DNA of 64,000 nucleotides from Pyrus communis (Eukaryota > Streptophyta > Magnoliopsida > Rosales > Rosaceae): the NCBI RefSeq assembly GCF_963583255.1, contig NC_084807.1:22159572-22223571 (forward strand). Direction: 5' to 3'. This document shows, in pieces, positions 9,805 to 20,471 of the stretch. Within the stretch, counting starts at the first letter, position 1. The number at the start of each line of letters is the position of its first letter. A program made the position numbers and the translations under genes. Under the pieces are notes generated by a model. That model ran no database searches and was not told the origin of the DNA. It saw only the letters and a list, made by a program, of their open reading frames with translations.

Positions 9805-12800
9805 ATGGGGGAAGTTGGGATGAGTAGCAATAGTCCTGTTACCAAAGAGCGTGCGGAAGTAAATTGCCACATTCAAGATGAGAACAAGGAAACTAAGGAT
9901 GGGGTTATGGGAGAGGGGCGAGGGCTCCCAAAAGAAGATGATTTTTGGGATAATGCGGACTTGCTAGGCGTACATGATGGGCGGGCAGAACAACAGCTCC
10001 AAGGGTGGGAGGAGTTCTTATCTGTAAGGTCTCTGAAGGTTCTGCTAGTGGAAAATGATGATGGAACTCGTAATATTCTTCGTGCTTTACTGCAAAATTG
10101 TGGCTACGAAGGTTAGTATAATGCAACACATGAGATCCTATGTGTAGGACTAGGATCAGTTGAAGTGTACTGGTGTAGATCTTTGTATGACATGATATTT
10201 CAAGTTTATAGGTGGCTTTCAGTTGTATGATCGATCAATATACGTGTAGATTTCAGTAAAAGTATTTTAGTTGTAAAAGTTAAAAGGCTGCAATTAGTAT
10301 TTAGTATTTTTTTAATACTAAACAAGAATGTTTATTTTGTAACACACTCACCCTTGTATTGTGGAATTTAGGTTTTTTTTGTTTACAAAGGATAAAAAAA
10401 AAAAAACCTTAATCCACTAAGAATTAAGGCATTTAATTTCATCCTTGTGCGCTGCCGACGATCTCAGACTCCGGTGCTTAATCCACTAAGGTTGTCAGTA
10501 ACTGAGGCATCTACGATCTCAGACAATAATACAAATTATGTAGTCTTCAAATCAAAGGCTTTCCTTATGATGTTAAAGTTGTGACTGAAAACATTTTTGC
10601 AATCGTAAAAATAGATTTTGTGATTCTAATTTTCATATGCTTTAGAGTTGAGGGTTCTTTGAGAAAGTTCACTTTGCAAGAGTAATAGACTCGATAGTTC
10701 ACTTCCAATTATCTTAAATAATTTGGGAAAATAAGGCTAATTTCCATTTCCTGTAATTGCTTTTTTCTTTTTTTTTTGGTAAAATTAACATTATATTCGA
10801 TCTTTGCAGTAATAGAGGCAGATAATGGTATACGAGCTTGGGAAATCTTAGAAGATCTTACAACTCATGTTGATCTTATTTTGAGTGAGGTTGTCATGCC
10901 CAGTTTGTCAGGCATGGATCTCCTGACCAAGATAATGGACCACAAAAGTCGCAAGAATATTCCTGTAATTAGTAAGTATACTTTTACATTTTTACTCAGG
11001 CGAACATAATACTGATTTACCTATAGTACTTTTAGAAGGTCGATACTTTAGCTACTGAACCTGTTGTGTTTTGTGCAGTGATGTCGAGTCAAGATTCTAT
11101 GAGTACAGTTATCAGGTGTTTATCGATGGGCGCAGTTGACTTTCTATTGAAGCCTATTCGAAAGAATGAACTCAAAAACCTCTGGCGGCATATGTGGAGG
11201 AAATGCCACAGGGTAAGTGGCTCTAGTTATTACATTTTATGTATGATACTATGTCGTGGAACTATTGTTTTCATTTTGGATTTCGTTTATACATTCAAGC
11301 ATCAGTGCATCACCAGAGCACATGCAGAATTTTGATATCTATTTTTTCGCTCATTACTCATCCTTTCAGCAATCTAGTGGTAGTGGGAGTGCAAGTGATA
11401 TCAGAACTCAGAAATCTACAGAGTCGTCAAGTTTTGAGGAGTCAGACAAGAACACTGGCAGTAATTGTGATGATAACATCGGCCTTGGAAACATTGGTCT
11501 GACTGATAGGGATGAAGGTGACAATGGAAGTGGCACTGAGGTATGAATTCGTCCGGTCTAGGATCTTTCTGGTTCTACGTTTTTAATCATTTATCCTCTC
11601 TTGGCTGGTTTATTCTATTTCATTTATCAAGTATGTTAGGTGTTGATTGGTAAGTATCAGTCAGCTTACTAATTGCCTTCACTTTACTATCATATAAAAG
11701 AGTAAACTAACGTTTGAATTCTTTTTCATTGCACTCGATTTGAATATATGTACACATAACATTTAATCACGAACTTGAGTAAAATTAAACGTAATTTAAA
11801 CCGGAAAGATAAATGATCATTTGCAGTAAAAAATACCTTTTCATGTTGAGGTTGTTTGGCTGCAATGTTCTGTGCCACCCAGAACGAAAAGTGATATCCC
11901 AAAAGATCTTTCTGGAGAAGCTTCATCAAAGGAATCGTTATATGCAGACTGGAGTTGCAAAGCACTTAAGCTACTATATCATGTTTCACCGTTGTGTGAG
12001 AAAAAGAAGATGCTTTAAACGAATTGAATATAATATAAGTCAGACGTCAAATATAACTTGCTCGGATCTCATTGAAGCTCTTCCATTCCAATAACATAAT
12101 ATAGCAATCCTCTACTTTTCGAATCACATTTGCTCTATCCACCCCATGTAGCAATCCTCAACTTAGGACAAGATTAATGTTGTGTTCCTTTGAAGTGCAA
12201 AAATAAGGATAGTATAGTGGCACAAGTAAGGGTGTCGAACCACAGGGACTACAAATTACTAGCTTGATGTGAACCCTAACTAAACAATGAAAATGCAAAC
12301 TGAATTTAGATTTTTCAATTGAAAGTTTAAATAACTTAAAAATGCAAGAAAGATAAAGATAAATGATATATTGATTCAGAAATAATGGGAATGGAACTAA
12401 GGATACCGATTTCACCGTTGCAAGTCAATTCCATGAAAATTAAGTCAAAACGCATTCAACTCTCCAATCTACAACTATGGTTCGTTTTACTTATTTATGA
12501 TCATCCATTTGATGTGTGGTTGTAATCAAGTACTCCTAATCTGCAACCTAGTTGTGATGTTCAACTTAGATTACCAACTAAGAATCCATTAAGAACAAGA
12601 AAACTTCAAAAAACCAAAGAAATCACATGGCAGGATGTATGCATAGCAGTTTCTTTATTCATTCACATGTCTACCAAGATTAAGCATGATGTGTACTTTA
12701 ACCTTGATCAAATAATTTATAAGCAGCCCTAATGGTGATCAAACATTAAGATTAACAAACATATTAAACTATAAAATCAGTGAATGAGACAAGAACACAG

Positions 12801-15800
12801 ATTGGTGAATCGAATACTTTAACTTAATAACATAGAATAGTTTTGTAAGGCTACATTGAAATCCCCAATTATGAACTTAATTACACAACATGATTACAGA
12901 ATATATAAATATCAAGAACAACATGAATGAAACTAAAGTTCATAGAAGAAACCCCCTTGAAGCAATTCTGATGTTGAAATCCTTCAAGAACAGCGCGGCT
13001 GCGTGGTTTCTTCGGTGGCAGTGGATGGTGAAGGGAAATAGGGTTTTGTTTCTGGTAGAAAGGCTAAAGAAAGAGAAGAGAGAGAGCTCTAGGCGACCCC
13101 CAAGGGGGGCTTGTGAAAAAGTGATCTGAAACCCTAATATTTATATGCTAAATGGGGCTGTAGCTGATTGCAAGGTGATCCTAACCATTAAGCCAAAGTT
13201 TTGAACGTTTTTCCTTATTTGGCTCCTCTAAATCAGGCTAGATATTCCAATTCTTTTTCCATTTTGCTCCTGGTCTTCTAACAAGCCAGATTTATTTTGG
13301 ATTCTTTATTTAGGCTTCAAAACAGACCACTAAACTTTTTTCCACGTTTGAATAAGGATCAGCTCCAAAAGGGGCATGTTTTCACTTCTTTTGCCCTCAA
13401 ATTGATCCTAAAGTACATGTAACTGCACACTAACACAAAATAGGGTAAAATTCAACCAGTTTAACTCAAAAACATCACAAAGAGACTAGAAATGGATGGT
13501 AAAAATGCATGAAATATATTAGTTATCAAATACCCCCAAACCTAGTTTTGCTAGTCCTCGAGCAAAACTATAACTAAAAACACACAAAAACAATAAAATC
13601 TAACTATACCACTTTCGTTGGCTAAACGATTGCACTGAACATGTGCAACAAGCCTTTAAACCTCTAGGTGTCCCTAGTCGGAAGAGTTGTGTCTCCTAAG
13701 GATTTATAGTGATGACACCCACAAACATCTACAGACTCTGCAAACAAATTGGTTAAAGCATACTTAAAACAAACTAATAAGAACCAATGAAAGCTTAGTC
13801 ATACGTTCAAACCAAAAGTCCGCCACTTCAAAGAATCGTATCATGTGTAAAGTGTAAAAATATTACTCCATGACTCATGACTTCAAAGACACCATACTCA
13901 AATGCTAAAGATAGAATTCGCCTCATCTCTATTCCTCTCAGATATCACTCAAATTTTCAGATCCTAAGGTGTAGTCTCTCCACAAACATATGTGAATAAA
14001 ATTATGTAAAAGGGAATCAAAATTCTCACATATGAAATATGAAATAAAAGCAGAATTTCTGAACATATCTCATGAAATGAATCGACCACTAAGAATGTGG
14101 ATAACACACATACTTACCATCACCCATGAATACATCCTCAAAGATCAGCTAGGTCTTTCACACGATTGTAATGTAAGGCTTAGGTGGGGCTATGAAAGAA
14201 TGGATAGGAAATACTAGAGCTTGGGACATACCAAAGTGTCTTTGTTGTGAAACCAGCAAGCTCTCCTCTTGAATTGATCTTTGTTGTTTATTCTTGGAGT
14301 CCAGGACCCATGCATGATAATGGGAAGATTTGGGAATTGCTTCTTCTCTGATTTTTTTTTAACTTTTTTTTTTCTTTCTATTTTTGCAATTCCAGCACAT
14401 ATTACCTCGATACACGCCACATTCTTGATCTAGAGCTCAATCTATCTATGTCTTCATCACTTTGGTATTCCCCAAACTATAGGGTATGGCTTAATGGGCT
14501 AAGTATCTTTGATTGAGATGAAATGGTAGGGAAATATAGTGGTGAGAAAAGAAAAAGGCTAAAAGTGTTTGGCTTCAAAACGGGGGGTAATGACACACAC
14601 ATAAAGGCAAGGAATTTGGCCTTTTGGTGGTTTAAACATGCATAGTCTAACATTGTCTCATTGAGTTCATTCATGAGTGATACCAAACACATGGTATCTG
14701 CAAAAGAGAATAATTCTTAGTATTCAATCAAACAGAAATAAGAGATAATTTAAAGTGAAATTGAAAGAAAAAGATAGGAGCAAAAACACTTTAAACCCTC
14801 TCAAAGAAGCAAATAGGCTCAAAATAACTCACTAGGGTAGTCTCCACTATTCTTCTTCCAGAATTTGAGCATGGTACTTTTACCATCATAATTCCAAGAG
14901 TAACAGTTTTGTAAAACAAAAATAAGATACGAAACTTTTTCATGACAACACGGTAGTTTCATTTGTAAACATAGCCCTCATATACATTCACATTAGTAAG
15001 CAAAAGTAAACTTAACCAAAACTAAAAACAAACGAAAATTTTCAATCCCACACCCCCAAACCTAAACTAAGCATTGTCCTCAATGCTTAAAAATGAATGG
15101 AATGAATGCAGTGCAAATAGGCAGTGTGTGGAATAAAATAAAACTAAAAGACACAAATAAAAGGAAAAAACACAAACCCAGCTAGGTTGCCTCCTAGCAA
15201 GCGCTTTATTTAACGTCTAGGCAAGACGCGGTGGGTCTGATGGATGAATGCCTAGGGTGGCAAGAAGGCAAGACGCGGTGGGTCTGAATAGGGTGGCAGG
15301 AAGGCAAGGTACCCCCGAACCTTGGTCGAAAGAAGTGGTTTCTTTTGAGGGACTTTGAATATGGTGCGTTGAATTTCCATAATGACTTGATTGTGATGGT
15401 GTTTTCGTCTCTCCTTGCGAAGAAGCATATCCTCAAAAATTGTTGAAGATGTGGCTGGAGCAATGATTTCAATGGATGCGTTTGTGGCTGCTAAGGATGA
15501 ATGAAATTCGTTCAAGGCAGCAATCTCATCGTTTAGCTCCGAATCTTCTTTTTTATGGTGAATGGGTAGCAATGATTTGTCATCCAACTTCAATATATTT
15601 TCCTCTTGATATGGTAGCAAATCATCTCCAAAAGACTCCAAAGATGGCACCTGCAAAGATGTAAAACAACAGGGAGAATCCAACATAACTTTTGAAAAAA
15701 ATTCAAGCAAATTAGGAAAGAAATTCAAGTTCAAGATCTTCTCTATGTATATAGACACAACTAGATTCCAATGATTGTTCAATGTTCACATCTTAACCAT

Positions 15801-18800
15801 CACCCCAAGGTTGTTGTTCATTTAACACTTGGACAATCTGCCCCAATTGAATTTCCAACTTGGTAAGTGCAGTGGAGTGTTCTTGAATCATGCTACTCGT
15901 TGATTGTTGAAATTGTAAAGTGCTTTGAGCAAGTAGCTCCAAAGTGTCCTCCAATGAAGTTTCAAAGGGGGTCTGCTCTGGGAGAGGTGCAAATGCTTGA
16001 TTTGGAGCTTCCATACTGCTCCAAGATTCATGATTAGGGTTTCTCCAAACAGAGCTATATGTGTTTGACAATGGATGCAATGGCTCTTGGTTAGAGAAAC
16101 ACATACGGTGTGAGTGCTCTTAGACAAACGTAGGAAACTCATCTCTCCTTGGGTAGAATTGAAGAGGATGGCCAGTTTTTGGGCAAATGGACATTCGCCA
16201 TATATCTCTCTATAACACCTGAAATCAAACAACCTAAAATGTAAATTAAAAATCTGAACTAAGAAAAGAAAAACGGATAGGGTTTATAAAGCAAGCAATT
16301 ATAGGGGACTGAAATCAGTCCCTGGCAACAGCACCAAAATTTTGTTGTGTTCCTTTCAAGTGCAAAAATAAGGATAGTATAGTGGCACAAGTAAGGGTGT
16401 CGAACCACAAGAACTGATTAGACATCTACAAATTACTAGCTTGATATGAACCCTAACTAAACAATGAAAATGTAAACTGAATTTAGATTTTTCAATTAAA
16501 AGTTTAAATAACTTAAAAATGCAAGAAAGATAAAGATAAATGATAGGTTGATTCAGAAATAATGGGAATGGAACTAGGGATGCCGATTTCACCATTACAA
16601 GTCAGTTCCATGAAAATTAAGTCAAAACGCCTTCAACTCTCCAATTTGCAACTAGGGTTCGTTTTACTTATATATGATCATCCATTTGATGTGTGGTTGT
16701 GATCAAGTGCTCCTAATTTGCAACCTAGTGGCGATGTTCAACTTAGATTACCAACTAAGAATCCATTAAGAACAATAAAACTTCAAAGAACCAAAGAAAT
16801 CACATGGCAGGATGTATGCATAGTAGTTTCTTCATTCATTCACATGTCTACCAAGATTAAGCATGATGTGTACTATAACCTTGATCAAATAATTCATAAG
16901 CAGCCCTAATGGTGATCAAACATTAAGATTAACAAACACATTAAACTATAAAATCAGTGAATGAAACAAGAACACAGATTGTTGAATCGAATACTTTAAC
17001 TTAATAACGTAGAATAGTTTTGTAAGGCTACATTGAAATCCCTAGCTATGAACTTAATTACACAACATGATTACAGAAAATATAAATATCAAGAACAACA
17101 GGAGTGAAACTAAAGTTCATAGAAGAAACCCCCTTGAAGCAATTCTGATGTTGAAATCCTTCAAGAACAGCACGGCTGCGTGGTTTCTTCGGTGGCAGCG
17201 GATGGTGAAGGGAAATAGGGTTTTGTTTCTGGTAGAAAGGCTAAAGAAAGAGAGGAGAGAGACCTCTGGGCAACCCCCAAGGGGGGCTTGTGGAAAAGTA
17301 ATTTGAAACCCTAATATTTATAGGTTAAATGGGGTTGTAGCTGATTGCAAGGTGATCCCAACCATTAAGCCAAAGTTTTGAACGTTTTTCCTTATTTGGC
17401 TCCTCCAAATTAGGCTAGATATTCCAATTCTTTTCCCATTCTGCTCCTGGTCTTTTAACAAACCAAATTTGTCTTGGATTCTTTATTTGGGCTTCAAGAC
17501 AGGCCACTAAACTTCTTTCCATGTTTGAATAAGGATTAGCTCCAAAAAGGGCATGTTTTCACATCTTTTGCCCTCAAATTGATCTTAAAGTACATGTAAC
17601 TGCACACTAACACAAAATAGGGTAAAATGCAACCAGTTTAACTCAAAAACATCACAAAGAGACTAGAAATGGATGGTATAAATGCATGAAATATATGAGT
17701 TATCAATTAAGCATCTGAGATAGGGACAATAGTAGGAAAATAAGTATGGGATATCACGAAAACTATATGATGGTTTTTAAGACAGGTAAACCGAGTAAGA
17801 TAATGTAAGATGAATTCGGTGTGTACTCTTCTAACATATTGCAGGACAGAGGCTTATAATATTAATTATCTAGACTGGTGTTAGCTTACTTCGCAGCAGC
17901 TGCGAACCTGGAGAAGACCAGGCAGTGCACACAATTGAGAAATATCGAAACCAATGGCATGAATACAGTTAAAAGAAGAGCTTGGTAGCTGGATATCTTC
18001 CTTTATGTTGGATCTGTTTACGTAATTCATACATTTATGCATAAAGTTATATGCGAGATAGGAGAGTAGGAGAGGCACTGATCAATTTCCAAGCATTAGC
18101 TTGGATTTATTTTTTCAGATCACTCAGGCTAATCCTTCAAGGGCTGACACATTTGGCAATGACGGGGTGCCTGCATTTAAAACTAGCGAGTGCGAAGGCC
18201 AGGATGAAGAGCTTGGTAGGCATCTTGGTTCTAATTATCTATTGGTTTCCTTTTCTCCGTCTTTTTGCTAGTTAAAAGGTTGCTAGCTTTTTATCTTCAG
18301 ATGAGATTGTCGTGGGTAAAGAAGACTTGGCTGTAGGACTTCCGAGAACTTCAGTTTTGCAGCTTGATGAACCAAAAGAAAAAGGGTTAACCAACATGGC
18401 CAGCGCTACTAAAAACAAACTTTCAGAAACTGACTCAATGATCGGAGGTGAACAAATAGAGAAGGGACAACCAGAGCTCAACAATGAAAAACCAAATCGG
18501 GAATTGAGAAACCAGGCTGCTGATCTAATGGGTTGCATCGGTAACAGTACCACCGATCCTCAGATGCAATGTGTTATGTTTGACAGCCCAAATGGTGTCT
18601 CCAAGGTTCCAGAGACAAAAGCTAAGACCATCCATGACAGTAAAGAAACTCCTTCTCTTGAGCTCACTTTAATGACGCAGAGAGATGTTCGAAATACTGG
18701 GTTCAGTGGTCATGATCGAAATGTTCTGAGACATTCAGACAATTCAGCCTTTTTAAGGTATGCAGATACTCAGAAATTGAATCACAGTCATCTCTAACGA

Positions 18801-19848
18801 CGTTTAAGTCAACTTTTTCTACTCTGAAAATATTTTTTCGTACTGCGCAGGTACAACTTTCCTACAAATTCTAAGCAGGCCCCATCTGGGAATGTTGGTA
18901 GCTATTCTTCTCTCGATAATAGCTCAGGGGCAGCAAAAGCAAAATTATTTCAAAATTTTCAATATAATTCGTATGGCACTCCTCTCTACCAGCGTTCCAA
19001 TGGCTCTAGCAATAACAATGACACTGGCTCTGCCACAAATAAGTTCTTTATCAATGAAGAGGCATCCGAAGACAAGGCAGAGCCGGGATCAACAATGAAA
19101 TGTCTCCACGAATCCTCTGTCTTCCAACCAGACCATAACAGGACTATGGCGTATAACCAGCCAATAGAACATGGTTATGCCGATGCTGCAGTCCATAACA
19201 CAACTTTGTCACAAGGATGGAACATGAATCAGCATGTGCAAGTGCATCAGCAGCACCATATGTATAACGTGCGTCAGCATCAGCAGATACTGAATAATGA
19301 TGATTTGACACTGAAAAATCTGGCGGCAGCAGCTCCACTTTGCGGGTCATCCGATGTGCAGTGTGCACCAATGGAAGAGAATGTTGGCAGTAACAGTTTG
19401 CACGGGTGTGCCTTAGAAAGAAACAACAGTAGCAACGGGCAGAGTGGGGGTAGCTTTGCCATAAATTCTAGGGGAACTTACACGGAATCTGGTAAGGACA
19501 TAGCTGGAGAAGAAGGAACCATCAGTGCAACTGAAAATGGGAGCAAAAGTGGAGTTGATCAAAACCGTCGTGCACAAAGAGAGGCTGCTTTGCATAAATT
19601 CCGCCAGAAGAGGAAAGATAGATGTTTCGAGAAGAAGGTAACTCTAGTCGTGTTTTGAGTTTTCAGTTTTGTCATATGTAATTCTTACCTGTATGGTTAA
19701 TTCAGTTGAGTATTTACCAGAAAATCTTCACCCTTTTCAGGTGAGATACCAGAGCAGGAAAAAACTGGCGGAACAAAGGCCGCGTGTTCGTGGACAGTTT
19801 GTTCGACAGGTGGTAAATGAAAACAAAGGCAACGACACAGATAGCTAA
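9805..19848 (+). CDS. PRR7: Pseudo-response regulator of the circadian clock (PRR7/PRR37 type)
   Basis: Eight exons, 9805-10111, 10810-10971, 11079-11212, 11370-11540, 18119-18215, 18301-18757, 18851-19637 and 19741-19848, keep the frame at every junction and give 740 residues. Residues 78-200 form the pseudo-receiver (KVLLVEND...[15 protein letters not shown]). The phospho-acceptor Asp is replaced by Glu at 129 (LILSEVVMP), the mark of PRRs, which are nuclear transcriptional repressors. The CCT domain spans about 681-728 ([18 protein letters not shown] then [20 protein letters not shown]). A Gln/His-rich stretch lies in exon 7. PRR7 and PRR3 share this C-terminus, so orthology is not settled. 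A conserved block that normally follows GSG(T/A)Q (SSWTK...SPWDQ...DST) is absent from this model. Intron 4 is about 6.6 kb because of an LTR element. Confidence 0.85.
12173..12177 (+). repeat. Left target-site duplication ATTAA of the intronic LTR element
   Basis: ATTAA directly precedes the 5'-TGTTGTG start of the left LTR and is repeated exactly at 17706-17710 after the right LTR. A 5-bp duplication is the integration footprint of LTR retrotransposons. Confidence 0.9.
12178..13528 (-). repeat. LTR (3' LTR in element orientation), 1351 bp
   Basis: Direct repeat of 16343-17705, starting TGTTGTGTTCC and ending AGTTATCA. Differences are scattered substitutions plus one 12-base gap near 12248, where the other LTR has a GATTAGACATCT insertion. 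A short plus-strand frame (12890-13129) also exists in the other LTR but is not a known protein. Confidence 0.9.
15252..16232 (-). pseudogene. Gag-like remnant of the intronic LTR element
   Basis: Overlapping broken minus-strand frames lie at 16232-15888, 16104-15793 and 15782-15252. One contains [18 protein letters not shown], which resembles the coiled stretch LExQ(I/V)GQLAxALNxR that I associate with plant gypsy gag proteins. Another is acidic and Ser-rich with no motif. A duplicated word GGCAAGACGCGGTGGGTCTG occurs near 15220-15290. The frames shift and stop, so no functional gag is likely. Confidence 0.45.
16343..17705 (-). repeat. LTR (5' LTR in element orientation), 1363 bp
   Basis: Second direct copy of the LTR, 12 bases longer than the left one. 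By eye the two differ by a few percent, so the insertion is neither brand new nor very old. Confidence 0.9.
17706..17710 (+). repeat. Right target-site duplication ATTAA
   Basis: An exact copy of the five bases at 12173-12177, directly after the TTATCA end of the right LTR. Confidence 0.9.
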
Positions 19849-20167
19849 GCTGACTAGTGGTTTTGTACATGAGAACAGCACTATAGCTATGTATACCGGA
19901 TGGAGCATCTGTTTCCTTGATGCAGGATACGGGCATACAACATTCGGCATTCAAAAGTATATAGAACTGATATGGTTAAAGACTAGATTTACTGCGCGGG
20001 GACAACATAACACGCATGGATTTATGTTTATTGCTTTTTGAATCGAACAATTTCTTTTGCGATTATTACTGAATGGGTTTTATGTTAATGGATTTATATA
20101 TGTTCCTCGAATCAAACGATGAAAACCTCGTACATTCAAACAGAACAGAGATTGCACTTTGCACTCG

Positions 20168-20220
20168 TAATTCATATTGTCCAGCGGCTAGCCTAGGGAG
20201 CCGCTCGACAATATGAATTA
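20168..20220. repeat. Near-perfect stem-loop: 22-bp arms, 9-base loop
   Basis: The left arm (20168-20189) and right arm (20199-20220) are reverse complements with a single mismatch. The loop is AGCCTAGGG. It lies about 320 bases after the PRR stop codon, in or just beyond the 3' UTR, and immediately before a MITE copy at 20268. It may be a tiny MITE, a foldback scar or a transcribed hairpin. Confidence 0.8.
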
Positions 20221-20267
20221 TGAAAAAGCAAATTGGGTGCCTTAACATCATCAGGTCAGCCTCACCC

Positions 20268-20471
20268 AACAGGATCCTCTCCGGATTCTTTTGGTGAGGA
20301 TATTGAGGATCTGTGAATCGTGCTCGTTCATCGTACATCGTGCGATCAGTTTTTGTCAAGTATTGTTTGTGTTTAATTTTAAATAAAAATATTTAAAATA
20401 ATTTTTTAGTGTACGATATACAATAAACGAACATGATTGTCAGATTTCCGGATCCTCAATATCCGGATTCC
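20268..20471 (+). mobile_element. MITE family A, copy 1
   Basis: The ends are AGGATCCTCTCCGGATTC on the left and TTTCCGGATCCTCAATATCC on the right, with a middle section of opposed CGTACATCGTGCG-type and GTGTACGATATACAATAAACG-type words around an AT-rich centre. Copies of the same design are at 43576-43786 (inverted) and 61916-62130. No coding frame is present. Confidence 0.75.

Larger units (their letters stand above)
12178..17705 (-). mobile_element. Non-autonomous LTR retrotransposon (gypsy-like/LARD) inside PRR intron 4
   Basis: Two direct LTRs (12178-13528 and 16343-17705) with TG...CA ends flank an internal region of 2.8 kb and are bordered by ATTAA on both sides. Orientation is minus. 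Next to the right LTR, the minus strand at 16336-16319 reads TGGTGCTGTTGCCAGGGA, a primer-binding-site-like word close to the gypsy-type TGGCGCCGTTGCCGGGGA. Next to the left LTR, the minus strand at 13543-13529 reads AGGTTTGGGGGTATT, a polypurine tract. The inside codes for gag-like scraps only; no protease, RT, RNase H or integrase was seen. It would need another element's enzymes to move. It runs antisense to the host gene and probably leaves splicing possible, since both flanking exons keep phase. Confidence 0.92.

Noticed and set aside
12890..13129. 79-codon plus-strand frame, repeated at 17067-17306
   Set aside because: Its duplication is explained by the two LTRs; it is not a gene copy and matches no protein I know.
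20168..20220. Intrinsic terminator or miRNA gene
   Set aside because: Bacterial-type terminators do not apply in a plant nuclear genome, and the 22-bp stem is shorter than usual for a plant miRNA precursor, so it is listed only as a stem-loop.
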